The notes: a model not told the origin generated them from the sequence alone. 41,319 nucleotides of DNA from Acidobacteriaceae bacterium (GCA_027306695.1 DAHUZH010000017.1:1-41319), one strand, 5' to 3'. Shown: positions 1-8,742, counted from the first letter of the stretch. Program-made: numbers and translations.

Positions 1-2
1 TG

Positions 3-182
3 GTGGCAGGGAGCGGTAGCACGGTGCCAACAGCAACGCCGATTACGGCAATCAGCGCCTCAATCGTACCTATGTCCGTTGCAGTGGATCGGGCAGGAAA
101 CCTCTACATCGGCGATGAGACGCACAGCACAGCGCAGAATGGTTGGAGTGATGCACTTATCGAGAAAGTGATTATGCATTGA
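3..182 (+). CDS. C-terminal end of an NHL-repeat protein (partial)
   Basis: The reading frame is open from the window edge to a TGA at 180-182 and encodes about 59 residues. It contains the stretch VAVDRAGNLYIGDE, which is the typical blade signature of NHL/beta-propeller repeats ('VAVDxxGNLYIAD'), followed by IEKV near the end. Proteins of this kind in Acidobacteriota are usually large secreted repeat proteins of unknown ligand. The start lies outside the window, so length, signal peptide and domain order cannot be judged. It is 72 bp upstream of the next gene in the same direction. Confidence 0.6.
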   Translation: MAGSGSTVPTATPITAISASIVPMSVAVDRAGNLYIGDETHSTAQNGWSDALIEKVIMH

Positions 183-254
183 GATCGTCTGCGAAAATGA
201 ACCGCATCGCACGGTTGCTGAATCGATGACTCCCATGTTTTGAAAGGAACTGCA

Positions 255-962
255 ATGAAAAAGCGAATATCTGGATTCTTACTGATATTGCCCGTGGTGC
301 TCATGTTGTGTGCTGGACAAAGCGCCAATGCCAGCGACCACAGCGCACTCCAGGAAGCACTGCAATCGAAATATCAATTTACCAAGACCGGACTTGATCG
401 GATTCGCATTACCCAACCCGGGACAGTATTGGTGATCCAAAAGGAAGGCATCAGCGGAGATCTCGCCAGTGACATGACCTTTCTGAATAACAAAATACAG
501 AATGGCCAAGTCGCCCAAGCCGGAGGATTTGGAGCCTTCATGCAAGGCAAGATGACAAGCAGAGATTTGAAAGTCGGCGACAAGGTTTATCTTTTCAAGG
601 TTGAAGTCAAAAGCGATTACGTTCAATATTTCGTAATTACCTGTGACACATATGATGTAAACCTGCACGGTTCCACCAAGCAGACGCGCTATAAGGCTCT
701 CCTCACTTTTGAACTCGGTAAAGAATTTCTAGACACGGCAAGCGCGGATACGGTCGAGAAGGCGGTAGACGCAGTGATCGCTCCAGAAGCGGAAGTGGAG
801 GCTGCGAGCACAAAGAGCGTCGATCTGGGCCAAACACCGGCACAGGTTGAAGGATCTCTAGGCAGACCGGACAAGATCATTCATCTTGGGGCCAAGATGA
901 TCTACGTTTACAAAGACATGAAGATCGTTTTCATGGATGAGAAGGTGTCCGACGTGCAATAA
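255..962 (+). CDS. Secreted protein with C-terminal SmpA/OmlA-like fold region
   Basis: This encodes 235 residues from the ATG at 255, chosen over the in-frame TTG at 240 because AAAGGA (243-248) sits at ribosome-binding distance from it and because MKKRISGFLLILPVVLMLCAG is a clean signal peptide. The middle of the protein (about residues 30-165) is a hydrophilic domain I do not recognise, with VYLFKVEVKSDYVQYFVITC in its centre. The last 45 residues (LGQTPAQVEGSLGRPDK, then a Tyr-rich strand and VFMDEKVSDVQ) follow the pattern of SmpA/OmlA/BamE-like small domains, where 'G.t..qV...lG.P' opens the fold and '.v.F.ngkV' closes it. The molecular function is unknown; an export to the periplasm or cell envelope is inferred from the signal peptide. 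Confidence 0.7.
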   Translation: MKKRISGFLLILPVVLMLCAGQSANASDHSALQEALQSKYQFTKTGLDRIRITQPGTVLVIQKEGISGDLASDMTFLNNKIQNGQVAQAGGFGAFMQGKMTSRDLKVGDKVYLFKVEVKSDYVQYFVITCDTYDVNLHGSTKQTRYKALLTFELGKEFLDTASADTVEKAVDAVIAPEAEVEAASTKSVDLGQTPAQVEGSLGRPDKIIHLGAKMIYVYKDMKIVFMDEKVSDVQ

Positions 963-1050
963 AGCGCACTGGTTGAAGAAATGCTTGTGGTCTATGGATT
1001 TCAGATCACTCTTGAATGATCTCCGAAACGAACTTTTGGAACAACTTCAA

Positions 1051-1302
<252 letters not shown>

Positions 1303-1304
<2 letters not shown>

Positions 1305-1652
1305 GAAAACCTCGAACGATATTGACACGAGCCAATTAGCTAGTGGCGTGACGATTATTCCAGCACAGGGAAAACCTCATCTCATTCTCGCCAAACAGAT
1401 CGCGATACCCCCCAAGCTATGGAGGGCCTCAAATCTCCGAACGCCGCGTACTACGTGCAGGGAAAGGTTCATTATCGAGACATTTTCAAGGACTGGCACT
1501 GCCTCAAAGTCCGGATGTTTTTCGGGGGGCCAGCGGGAACACGGATGACCAAAGACACAAACGGAGTGACCCTTGGACACCTCGTACCGGATTCGTGGGG
1601 AAACAGCGAAGAGGACGAGAGCGAACCCGACGCAGGCCAGAATCCAAATTAG
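1303..1652 (+). pseudogene. Frameshifted, 5'-truncated remnant of a hypothetical protein gene
   Basis: Two overlapping frames make sense only when joined. The first (from 1303) carries SGVTIIPAQGKPHLILAKQI; the second carries PQAMEGLKSPNAAYYVQGK followed by VHYRDIFKDWHCLKVRMFFG. The switch falls at a run of six C residues near 1409-1414, so a single-base indel in the homopolymer is the likely cause. The pattern 'xYVxGxIxYxDIFxxxHxTxF' is typical of the C-terminal part of a family of membrane-anchored hypothetical proteins common in Proteobacteria and Acidobacteriota, normally about 200 residues; the N-terminal half with its membrane segments is absent here. The relic lies just behind the tRNA-Pro scar. 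Confidence 0.5.
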
Positions 1653-1678
1653 GACACTACCCCCCAAGCCACACACAA

Positions 1679-1707
1679 TTGACCCTTGCCAGCCGTTCGC
1701 GTAAACT
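1679..1707 (+). promoter_or_regulatory. Sigma-70-type promoter for rpsT
   Basis: TTGACC (1679-1684) and TAAACT (1702-1707) are separated by 17 bases, a good match to the housekeeping consensus. This predicts a leader of roughly 150 nt before rpsT; no clear riboswitch or attenuator structure was recognised in it. Confidence 0.55.
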
Positions 1708-1863
1708 AAATGCTTGCGCAGGAAGGCGATTTTTCAGCCCCCGCCGCATCCTGGCTTCAGGCAAATTCAAGCTCCCAGAGCGCGTTTGCAAGGTGCAGCT
1801 CCGGTAGATGATTGAGCAGCCTCGGTCAACAGACTTCCGATTCAGCGAAAAGAGAATTTTTTC

Positions 1864-2139
1864 ATGGCAAATCATGTTTCCTCATTGAAGCGCGCCCGGC
1901 AGACCGTCAAGCGCACCTCCGTCAACCGCGCCAACCGCAGCAAGCTGCGCAGCGGCCTGCGCGCCATGCGCGAGGCCCTGGCCAGCAACGATGCAAAGGC
2001 CGCGCGGACGCAGTATAACGAGACCGTCTCCATGCTCGACAAGGGCGTGCAGAAGGGCATCCTGCATGACAACACCGCCTCGCGCTACAAGAGCCGCTTG
2101 AACGCCCGGCTCAAGGCCCTGGCCACGAAGACCGCGTAG
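1864..2139 (+). CDS. rpsT: 30S ribosomal protein S20
   Basis: The 91-residue product has the full-length bS20 pattern: [17 protein letters not shown] at the N terminus, then the basic three-helix bundle with [16 protein letters not shown] and the C-terminal signature [20 protein letters not shown]. bS20 is a primary binder of 16S rRNA in the small subunit. Length and composition (rich in Arg, Lys and Ala) match the family. The start ATG at 1864 is fixed by the conserved MANH start; the ribosome-binding site AAAGAG is weak. It is a single-gene transcription unit, with a promoter about 160 bp upstream and a palindromic repeat instead of a clear terminator downstream. Confidence 0.97.
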   Translation: MANHVSSLKRARQTVKRTSVNRANRSKLRSGLRAMREALASNDAKAARTQYNETVSMLDKGVQKGILHDNTASRYKSRLNARLKALATKTA

Positions 2140-2163
2140 ACTTTCTTCGCGAGATAGGAAATT

Positions 2164-2264
2164 CGTCATCCTGCCCCTGGAGCAACGCGAAGGGAAGGAT
2201 CTCGAGTATTACCTAAAAGCCAATGCACAGATTCTTCGGTCGCCGTGGCGTCCTCAGAATGACG
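2164..2264. repeat. Palindromic dispersed repeat / MITE-like element
   Basis: The left end starts CGTCATCCTG and runs to GAAGGATCT; the right end, read on the other strand, starts CGTCATTCTGAGG and runs to CGAAGAATCT. The two ends are imperfect inverted repeats over about 35 bases with a 25-30 base centre. Elements of the 'GTCATxCTGAGxxxAGCGAAGxATCT' type are scattered in intergenic regions of many bacterial genomes. There is no coding capacity. It sits between rpsT and the convergent glycosyltransferase gene. Confidence 0.55.
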
Positions 2265-2300
2265 CTTTTCTTGATGCTAAATTTCTTCTCCCGCCATTTG

Positions 2301-3470
2301 CTACACTTCTCCGCAAAGCTCCCGCAACAGCAACATCCAGCGGTCTCCATAATCGTTCCAGCCGCCTAAATGCCGCACTCGTTCGAGCGCGCTCGAACGC
2401 ATCTGCTGTTGCAGTTGCGGATCGTCGGCCAGTTGTTGCATTTTTTCTGTGATCGCCTGCGAATCGCGGACCGGCACGATAAATCCCTCTTTGCCGTCGG
2501 TGAATAAATCCTCGCTGCCTGTATTCGGGGTCGCGATCACCGGGCAGCCGCAGGCCATCGCCTCGCCCTGCACCAGCGCCAGTCCTTCCTCCAAAGAGGG
2601 CAACACCATCGCATGGCTGCCGCTCAGAATCCGCACCAGTTCCGCGCGAGAGACGGCCCCGACGATCTCCACCTGTTCCATGGGCAGTTGAGAAAACAGC
2701 GGCCTCATGTGCGGGAACACCGGGCCGACGAGCCGCAGCCGTTTGCGTGGATGCCGCAGCCGGGCGAATGCCTGCAAAAGATAAGGGACGCCCTTGCGAA
2801 GGCTGACCTGGCCGACGAACACGACTTCAAATGTGTCCGGCGATGGCTGCGCCACCGGATGAAAATCTTCCAGGCGCACACCGTAGGGAATGACCCGCAT
2901 TTTTTCTTCGGGCAGTCCTTCCTCCACAAAGGTGCGCGCGGCGAAGCTGGAAGGGACGGTGATGCAATCGGCCTGCGCGTATTGGATCTCTTCGCGCTCC
3001 GTATCGCGCGGATCGTAAATATCGAGCGGCGCGCCCCACCGATTGTGCTCATCCTGAAGCAGCCTTCCCTGATAGCGGGCATGGGTCGAGCCGCGGTCAC
3101 AGATATATTTGCCGCCGCGTGACTGCACCACGCGCCCGGCGTCGAGCGCCGCGCCGGAGATGGCGATCAGCGCATCGCAATGCACGGACTGCCGAGCCAT
3201 GCGGCCCGTCAGCCAGCGATCGAAGGCCAATCCGTTCCAATAATCGAGATGCTCGGTCCATGGCGAAGGGTAGAGGCCGTAACGGGCCAGCAAAGCCAGG
3301 CCACCATGAATCCACGGAAAGGTCTCGACGTATTCATGGGGCAGGCCCTCCCGCTTCAGTCGCGACCATGGGTATGTGGAATACACGGTTTGCAGGCAGG
3401 CATGACGTCGCAACTGGTGCGCCAGTTCAAAATGGTGGAAGACACCGAAGACCGCCTGCGAAACGCGCAC
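2301..3470 (-). CDS. Glycosyltransferase, GT4-like (glycosyl transferases group 1)
   Basis: The 389-residue protein has the two-domain GT-B layout. The N-terminal half includes SGAALDAGRVVQSRGGKYIC and DCITVPSSFAARTFVEEGLP; the C-terminal half includes VFVGQVSLRKGVPYLLQAF and the donor-binding E-x7-E motif in EEGLALVQGEAMACGCPVI. Such enzymes move a sugar from a nucleotide-sugar donor to a lipid or polysaccharide acceptor on the cytoplasmic side of the membrane. The acceptor cannot be predicted because no other polysaccharide genes are nearby. The start is a GTG at 3470 preceded by GAAGGGA at good spacing. It is separated by 91 bp from the upstream VWFA gene on the same strand. Confidence 0.88.
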   Translation of the reverse strand: MRVSQAVFGVFHHFELAHQLRRHACLQTVYSTYPWSRLKREGLPHEYVETFPWIHGGLALLARYGLYPSPWTEHLDYWNGLAFDRWLTGRMARQSVHCDALIAISGAALDAGRVVQSRGGKYICDRGSTHARYQGRLLQDEHNRWGAPLDIYDPRDTEREEIQYAQADCITVPSSFAARTFVEEGLPEEKMRVIPYGVRLEDFHPVAQPSPDTFEVVFVGQVSLRKGVPYLLQAFARLRHPRKRLRLVGPVFPHMRPLFSQLPMEQVEIVGAVSRAELVRILSGSHAMVLPSLEEGLALVQGEAMACGCPVIATPNTGSEDLFTDGKEGFIVPVRDSQAITEKMQQLADDPQLQQQMRSSALERVRHLGGWNDYGDRWMLLLRELCGEV

Positions 3471-3561
3471 CGCTTTTCCCTTCCCCGCGAAATTTTTTTC
3501 GATGCTTCTCCCTGAGCCTAACGTATCAAGCGGAACAGCGACGGTGGGACACTCGCGTTTC

Positions 3562-4584
3562 TTAGCGCGAAATCGTGTAATACCCTTGCCGCACCTGCAC
3601 TCGGAGCAGCTTGCCCTTCTGCTGGCATGTCACCTGGATATGCCGATAGCCGCCGTCCTTTTCGCCGTTGGAGAGCGTGTAGCTGGCCCGATATTGCGTG
3701 CGCAGTTCATTCTCGATCTCATCGAAGGCGGCCTTCATCTTGCGTCCGTTATTGCCGATGTTGAAGACGCGCCCGCCGGTGGCCTTTGCCAGCTTGCGCA
3801 TCGTGCCCGTTCCATAAAAATCGAGCGTTCCATAGATGCTGGGATCGGTAATCAGCAGAACATAGACGATTGCGTTGGCCTTTTGCGCCGCTTCCATGGC
3901 CGATTTCAGACCCTCCTGGCTGCCTTCATCCTGGCCATCGGTCAATAGGAGAAGCACCTTGCGCCCAGCCTCATGGCGCAGCTTGTCGTTGGCCGCCAGA
4001 TACACAGCGTCGTACAACAGCGTCCCCTTCGACTTGCCGATGGAGGGTATCGTGCCGTTGGCATAATGACCGGAAGCGGAATTGATCTGTGCACCATCGA
4101 GCGCGCGTTTCAGTTGGCTGGCGCTGCTCGTCAAGTCGGCCAGCATATCGACCGTCACGTCAAAGGAAATCAGAAATGCTTCGTCCTTCGGCTGTAAAAG
4201 GTGACGGAGAAATGTCGCGGTGGCCTGCTCCTCCACAGGCAGAACGAGCTGCTGGCTCAGACTGGTGTCTAGCAGGATGCCCAGAGTGAGCGGCTGGCGG
4301 GTCTCGGCCTCAAAAGTCTTCAAAGTCTGGTTGGTATTGTCGTCCAGGACGGTGCAATCGGACTTGGTCAAGCTGGAAACCAGGCCGCTGTGGGCATTCC
4401 GCACCACGAAGTAAAGATTGACTGAATTTGCCGTCGAGGGCTGCGTTTGGGCCGGAACATTGGCCGGGGTATGGGGCTGACTGGGTGTACTCTTCGCTGG
4501 GGGTGCGTCGGGCGCGGGCGCAACCTGCGCCTGTAGGGGCGAGGCCAGCAAGGTGAACAGCAGGACTTGTAGCAGGCGGCTCAT
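3562..4584 (-). CDS. Secreted VWFA-related Acidobacterial domain protein
   Basis: The start is taken at 4584, where MSRLLQVLLFTLLASPLQAQ forms a signal peptide; an ATG at 4602 and a longer frame to 4668 are possible. After a Pro/Ala/Thr-rich linker of about 45 residues the protein carries a von Willebrand factor A-type domain: GILLDTSLSQQ supplies the DxSxS metal-ion (MIDAS) motif and LLLLTDGQDEGS the later Asp. The C-terminal part, ENELRTQYRASYTLSNG and GYRHIQVTCQ, is the characteristic end of the VWFA-related family that is greatly expanded in Acidobacteriota. Role in the envelope is unknown; protein-protein or ligand binding is inferred from the fold. It is divergently arranged with a paralogue at 4769. 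Confidence 0.88.
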   Translation of the reverse strand: MSRLLQVLLFTLLASPLQAQVAPAPDAPPAKSTPSQPHTPANVPAQTQPSTANSVNLYFVVRNAHSGLVSSLTKSDCTVLDDNTNQTLKTFEAETRQPLTLGILLDTSLSQQLVLPVEEQATATFLRHLLQPKDEAFLISFDVTVDMLADLTSSASQLKRALDGAQINSASGHYANGTIPSIGKSKGTLLYDAVYLAANDKLRHEAGRKVLLLLTDGQDEGSQEGLKSAMEAAQKANAIVYVLLITDPSIYGTLDFYGTGTMRKLAKATGGRVFNIGNNGRKMKAAFDEIENELRTQYRASYTLSNGEKDGGYRHIQVTCQQKGKLLRVQVRQGYYTISR

Positions 4585-4768
4585 GGAGTTGCGTTCTCCC
4601 ATTAGACGCTTTCCCGGTGAACTTTTAGGATACGCTTGCAACTCGGCTGTCCTCTTTTTGCTTCCCACCGTACAATGGACGTAATAAAGAAAAATGCTGA
4701 AGGACTGCGGCCAGGATATTTTGATAGTTTCCAGGGATGGTTTTGCTCGGCTTTTTGAGGGGGTTTCG

Positions 4769-6082
4769 GTGAAGTTGGGAGTATTGTCTTTCGCCTGTCT
4801 ACTTTGGATTGCAGGGCCACAGCTTGAAGCGCAACAAAATCAGCAAGTGCCGAATGCGCCGGGTGCGACTGAACCTGCAGCCCCCACTCCGCAGCCATCG
4901 ACTGGCTCTGCGGGATCGATGGGGCTTCCCGGTCTGTTGCACGGTGTGACGCCGGGAGAAGGTGCTCCGGCCACGTCCAGCAGTTCGGGAAACGGTCAGG
5001 CCCCGCAGTCCGGCGCAGCGACTCCGTCGCAGACGCAGCCATCGCAAGTGCCTCCCCCCGTCATTCCAGCACAGGGGCAGGGAGCTTCGTCGGCCAGCTA
5101 CACCATCCGCACACGAGTGAATTTCGTTCTGGTCCCGGTCACGGTGAAAGATAAATCCGGCCAGCTTGTCCCCGGCCTGACCTGGCATGATTTCCAGATC
5201 TACGAAGACGGTGTGCCGCAGCGGATTTCCTTCTTTACCGAGGACCCGTTTCCACTCTCCGTCGCCTTTGTCATCGACCAGAGTCTTTCCTCCGATACGA
5301 TGCGGAAGGTCAACGACGCTCTGAGCGCATTGCAAGGCGCATTCGCCCCGTACGATGAAGTTGCGGTCTATACGTATGCCTCGCACGTCACCCAGGCCAC
5401 CGGCTTTACCGGCGCACAGAGCGACCGGCTCGCGGTCACGCTGGGCAGAATAAAGTCTCCGGGCCGTTACATGGAAGTCCCCAGCAATACCGGCCCCATG
5501 GCGGAAGGCCCCAGCATCAACGGCCACATGGTCGACCCCAATGTGACGCCCACGCACGATGGCACATTCATAGGCATTATTCCCAAGGAAGTCCACACGC
5601 TGAACGACGCGATCTTCCACGCCGCCACCGACCTGGCGCAGCGCAGCAAAGGCCGCCGCCGCCTGATCTACGTCATCAGCGACGGCAAGGAACAGGGAAG
5701 CAAAGTTTCCTATAAGGAAGTTGTGCGCTACCTGCTGACCAACCAGATTGCCGTATACGGCACGCTGGTCGGCGACTCGGCCCTCCCCGGTCTTGGTTTC
5801 CTCGACCGCTTCCACATCCCCATGCAGATGACGGACAATATCCTGCCAAAGTACACGTTCGCAACCGGCGGCGCATTGGATGCGGAGATTTCCCGCAATG
5901 CGATCGAACGCAGCTTCGCAAAGATTGCGGAACAGGTGCGCGACCAGTACACGCTGGGCTATAACAGCCATATTTCCGTTCTGGACAGCCGTTTCCGCCA
6001 CATTGAAGTTCGCGTGCTGCGTCCGAATGTGACTGTGCTTGCCAAACAGGGCTATTATCCGACGGCCACGCCGAACAACTAG
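4769..6082 (+). CDS. Secreted VWFA-related Acidobacterial domain protein (paralogue)
   Basis: The start chosen is GTG at 4769, preceded by the strong ribosome-binding site GAGGGGG (4757-4763); the frame is open further up to 4694 but that extension is not a signal peptide, whereas VKLGVLSFACLLWIAGPQLE is. A long Pro/Gln/Ser/Thr-rich low-complexity linker (about residues 25-115) leads to a VWA domain with VIDQSLSSDT (DxSxS MIDAS motif) and YVISDGKEQGSK. The C terminus has AEQVRDQYTLGYNSH and FRHIEVRVLRPNV, the family ending. About 438 residues. It shares a 184-bp divergent intergenic region with the minus-strand paralogue and runs into the EamA gene after 6 bp. Confidence 0.88.
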   Translation: MKLGVLSFACLLWIAGPQLEAQQNQQVPNAPGATEPAAPTPQPSTGSAGSMGLPGLLHGVTPGEGAPATSSSSGNGQAPQSGAATPSQTQPSQVPPPVIPAQGQGASSASYTIRTRVNFVLVPVTVKDKSGQLVPGLTWHDFQIYEDGVPQRISFFTEDPFPLSVAFVIDQSLSSDTMRKVNDALSALQGAFAPYDEVAVYTYASHVTQATGFTGAQSDRLAVTLGRIKSPGRYMEVPSNTGPMAEGPSINGHMVDPNVTPTHDGTFIGIIPKEVHTLNDAIFHAATDLAQRSKGRRRLIYVISDGKEQGSKVSYKEVVRYLLTNQIAVYGTLVGDSALPGLGFLDRFHIPMQMTDNILPKYTFATGGALDAEISRNAIERSFAKIAEQVRDQYTLGYNSHISVLDSRFRHIEVRVLRPNVTVLAKQGYYPTATPNN

Positions 6083-6088
6083 ACCGGT

Positions 6089-6985
6089 ATGACAGCGGCA
6101 GCAACCACAAGCGCGCTGGGGTTGACTGCTGCGGCAATCTGGGGCGCGGCGGATTTTAGCGGCGGCATGGCCGCCCGCCATCTTCGCGTCTTCTGGCTGC
6201 TCTCTGTCTCCCACGCTTTCAGTCTGATGGGCCTATTGTTGCTCGCTGGCCTGCTGCATGCGCCGCGTCCAGATGGGAACGTGCTGGCATGGGGTCTGTG
6301 CGCGGGCATCGCGGGCGGGGTCGCATTGCTGACGTTCTACCATGTGCTTTCGCTTGGCGAAATGGGAACGACAGCTTCCATCAGCGGCCTGTTGACGGCA
6401 GCGCTCCCAGTAGTTTTCACGCTGCTCACCATCGGCGCGCCCAGCCGCCGCCAACTGGTTGGGTTTGTCCTGGCCGCTGGCGCGATCTGGATGATTAGCA
6501 GCCAGCCAAGCGCCAACGGCAGCAGCCGTAACAACCAGCGAAAAAAAATGGTGCTGGCGGTCGCCTCCGGGCTGGGCTTCGGGACGTTCTTCATCGCCAT
6601 GCGTGAGGCGAACAGCGGTGGACTCCTGTGGCCTCTGGCTGCGGCGCGTGCCGGAAGTCTTACATTGGCGATCGGGGGCGGCCTGATCTTCAGCCGTCAC
6701 CGGTTCACGGTAGAACCCGCAGAAAAACCTCCGTATCCAACTTTAACCATTCGCTGGCAAACCGGCGTGGCGCTGGCGCTGGTGGCTGGGACGTTCGACA
6801 CCAGCGGCAATCTTTTTTTCATCGCGGCCACGCGGGCGGGTAGGTTGGACATCGCCGCCGTGTTGTCCTCGCTGTATCCCGCATCGACCATTTTTCTGGC
6901 TGCATGGCTGCTGAAAGAAAAAACGTCCCCACGCCAGGCTGTGGGCATGGCTGCCGCGCTGGCTGCGGTCGCATTGATTTCATGA
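6089..6985 (+). CDS. EamA/DMT-superfamily transporter
   Basis: The 298-residue protein is hydrophobic throughout, with about ten predicted membrane segments in two repeated EamA halves separated by a polar stretch (SSQPSANGSSRNNQRKK, around residues 137-153). Typical features are AAAIWGAADFSGG in TM1, LSLGEMGTTASISGLLTAAL in the first half and AATRAGRLDIAAVLSSLYPA with the final TIFLAAWLLKEK in the second. Family members export or import small metabolites at the inner membrane; the substrate is not predictable. The ATG lies 6 bp after the VWFA stop codon, so co-transcription is likely. Confidence 0.85.
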   Translation: MTAAATTSALGLTAAAIWGAADFSGGMAARHLRVFWLLSVSHAFSLMGLLLLAGLLHAPRPDGNVLAWGLCAGIAGGVALLTFYHVLSLGEMGTTASISGLLTAALPVVFTLLTIGAPSRRQLVGFVLAAGAIWMISSQPSANGSSRNNQRKKMVLAVASGLGFGTFFIAMREANSGGLLWPLAAARAGSLTLAIGGGLIFSRHRFTVEPAEKPPYPTLTIRWQTGVALALVAGTFDTSGNLFFIAATRAGRLDIAAVLSSLYPASTIFLAAWLLKEKTSPRQAVGMAAALAAVALIS

Positions 6986-7081
6986 CACCGAATAGTCACT
7001 TTCTGATCAGGTAATGCGAAATTGTTCTTGGAGCATCTAAAATTAAAGAATACTGAGCAGATACGCATATAATAGATTTCC

Positions 7082-7325
7082 GTGATTTCCGAACTGAAAT
7101 ATGGATGCGCTTTGATGGCCAATCTCGTTCGGAACGCATCCCAATGGGTATATCGGGAGATTTTCAAGCGAGCTTTCGTCAACACCGAATTTAGAAAACT
7201 TGCATCAGAGTTTTTTCTGGAAGTTGGTGTTTTATGTTTCGTTTTTCCAATTTTGGACACCATAGTAAATTTTGGAACGGACAAAGTAACAAAGACGATG
7301 ACAATTGTGAGTGTCGGAATAGACC
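7082..7325 (+). pseudogene. 5' part of a small hypothetical membrane protein gene, cut by an IS element
   Basis: The frame starts at a GTG (7082; an ATG at 7115 is an alternative), behind a TATAAT box at 7068-7073 for which I see no good -35. It encodes ANLVRNASQWVYREIFKRAF and then a hydrophobic segment FFLEVGVLCFVFPILDTIV. The frame runs straight into the left terminal repeat of the IS3-family element at 7326, so its native C terminus is lost. If the flank after the element (from 8633) is joined directly, the frame stays open for ten more codons and ends at TAA (91 residues), but this could be chance. Function unknown. Confidence 0.5.
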
Positions 7326-7389
7326 TGGCCTGCCCGGCAAATTCTGAACCAGTGGGAGTGAGACGAACTGGTATGGAAGGAGCATGGAA

Positions 7390-7667
7390 ATGGCAAGGCA
7401 AGGAAGCACACGCCTGAGCGGATAGTGAACATCCTGCGGCAGGTGGAAGTGGCGGTAGCGAACGGCAAAACGCATCCGTTGGCAAGCCGCGAAGGCGGGA
7501 TCACCGAGCAGACCTACTATCGCTGGCGCAAGGAGTACGGCGGTCTGAAGGTAGACCAGGCTAAACGGCTGAAGGAACTGGAGCGGGAAAACGGGAAGCT
7601 GAAGCGCCTGGTGGCTGAGCTGAGCCTGGACAAGCAGATTCTTCAGGACATCGCGCGGGGAAACTTC
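7390..7667 (+). pseudogene. IS3-family transposase OrfA, frameshifted near its start
   Basis: The helix-turn-helix/leucine-zipper protein is recognisable: VNILRQVEVAVANGKTHPLA, EQTYYRWRKEYGGLKVDQ, then LERENGKLKRLVAELSLDKQ. The likely start ATG-GCA-AGG at 7390 is in a different frame from this body: it leads to a stop after RLSG, whereas the body frame reads RKHTPERIVNIL across 7401-7436. One missing base around 7398-7402 (CAAGG where CAAAGG is expected) explains it. The usual stop after the ARGNF end is also missing. OrfA is the DNA-binding partner of the transposase. Confidence 0.75.
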
Positions 7668-7669
7668 TC

Positions 7670-8599
7670 AGCCCGGAGCGGCGCCGTACCGCTGTGGAAC
7701 ATGCAAGGCAACAAGGGGCAAGTGAGCGTCATGCGTGCCAACTGGTTCATCAGCCACGCGGCACGCAGCGCTACCGGCCGACACCGCGGAACGACGAAGA
7801 CGGGCTGACCCGGGCCATCGTCGCACTGGCCAGTCAATATGGCCGGTATGGATAGCGACGCATCATCATCAAGCTGCAGGAAGCGGGCTGGAGCGCCGGC
7901 AAGGATCGCGTGGAGCGGATCTGGCGCCGCGAAGGACTGAAGGTTCCGCAGAAGCAGAAGCCGCGCGGCCGTTTGTGGCTCAACGACGGCTCGTGGGTTC
8001 GCCTGCGGCCGCAGCGGCCGAATCGCGTCCGGTCGTACGATTTCATGAGCGCATTCACTCACGATGGAAGAACGGTACGTTTTCTGAACCCGATCGACGA
8101 GTACACGCGGGAGTGCCTGACGATCCATGTCGGGCGCCGGATCAACAGCAACCAGGGTATCGACGTGCTGGCCGACGCCATGATCGAGCACGGCATTCCG
8201 GAACAGATTCGATCTGATAACGGCCCCGAGTTCGTTGCCAGGGAACCGCGCAAGTGGCTGGCAAAAACTGGAGCCGAGACTCTGTACATCGAACCCGGCT
8301 CTCCCTGGGAGAACGGCTATTGCGAAAGCTTCAACTCCAAGCTGCGGGATGAATTCCTGAACGGAGAAATCTTCCATTCCCTGAAGGAGGCGCGGGTGTT
8401 GACGGAACGCTGGCGTGTCTACTTCAATACAGAACGGCCACACTCTTCGCTGGGCTACAAGCCGCCAGTGCCAGTAGCATGGCTGACCGAAGCTTCCCAG
8501 CGGAGTGGGAAAGTGGAAAGCGTTCTTTGCTTTCCACTTTCCCTCTCCGCCTACTACTGCGACGGGCAGATAACTCCCTCTCCCGCTGCGCTACACTAA
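7670..8599 (+). pseudogene. IS3-family transposase OrfB (DDE integrase), interrupted by a TAG
   Basis: The frame shows the classic IS3 OrfB: ERRRTAVEHARQ, QLVHQPRGTQRYRPTPR, KDRVERIWRREGLKVPQKQ and the rve integrase core with DEYTRECLTIHV, SDNGPEFVA and ENGYCESFNSKLRDEFLNG holding the catalytic acidic residues. An in-frame TAG at 7853-7855 replaces the Tyr of the conserved GRYGYRRI motif, so no full transposase can be made; only a fragment from about 7910 could be translated. The C-terminal tail after LGYKPPVPVAWLTE is replaced by sequence coming from a strong hairpin. Confidence 0.8.
8500..8550. repeat. 22-bp inverted repeat (strong hairpin) in the IS tail
   Basis: Two 22-base arms, 8500-8521 and 8529-8550, are inverted repeats with one mismatch and a 7-base loop (GTTCTTT); the inner 15 pairs, GGGAAAGTGGAAAGC, are perfect. 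The hairpin lies between the end of the recognisable OrfB protein and the right terminal repeat. It has no T-run, so a simple terminator is unlikely; a small inserted palindromic element is possible. Confidence 0.7.
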
Positions 8600-8742
8600 C
8601 AATCTCACTGCTACAAATTTCCGGACAGGCCAGATGCATGGCGGAGTTTTTCGTGCAGAAGTAAGCGGGATGCGTCGTCCCGAGAACACCTTCGCCTTTT
8701 CCAGTTAACGAGGATGCCCGCAGGGACCAGCCAAATTTTCTT

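Larger units (their letters stand above)
7326..8632 (+). mobile_element. Defective IS3-family insertion sequence (about 1307 bp)
   Basis: Terminal inverted repeats can be aligned: the left end reads TGGCCTGCCCGGCAAATT and the right end, on the opposite strand, TGGCCTGTCCGGAAATTT, with similarity continuing through AGTGxGA. Between them lie the two overlapping reading frames of an IS3 element, orfB in the -1 frame relative to orfA. The protein sequences resemble the IS407-like branch of the family, though the subgroup was not verified. Both frames are inactivated, and no short direct duplication is seen at the ends (flanks AGACC and GATGC), so the insertion is old or its flanks are rearranged. 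Confidence 0.85.

Noticed and set aside
4799..6214. 471-codon open frame on the minus strand
   Set aside because: It lies entirely antisense to the VWFA gene, is rich in Arg/Gly/Ala without domain features, and is a codon-bias shadow.
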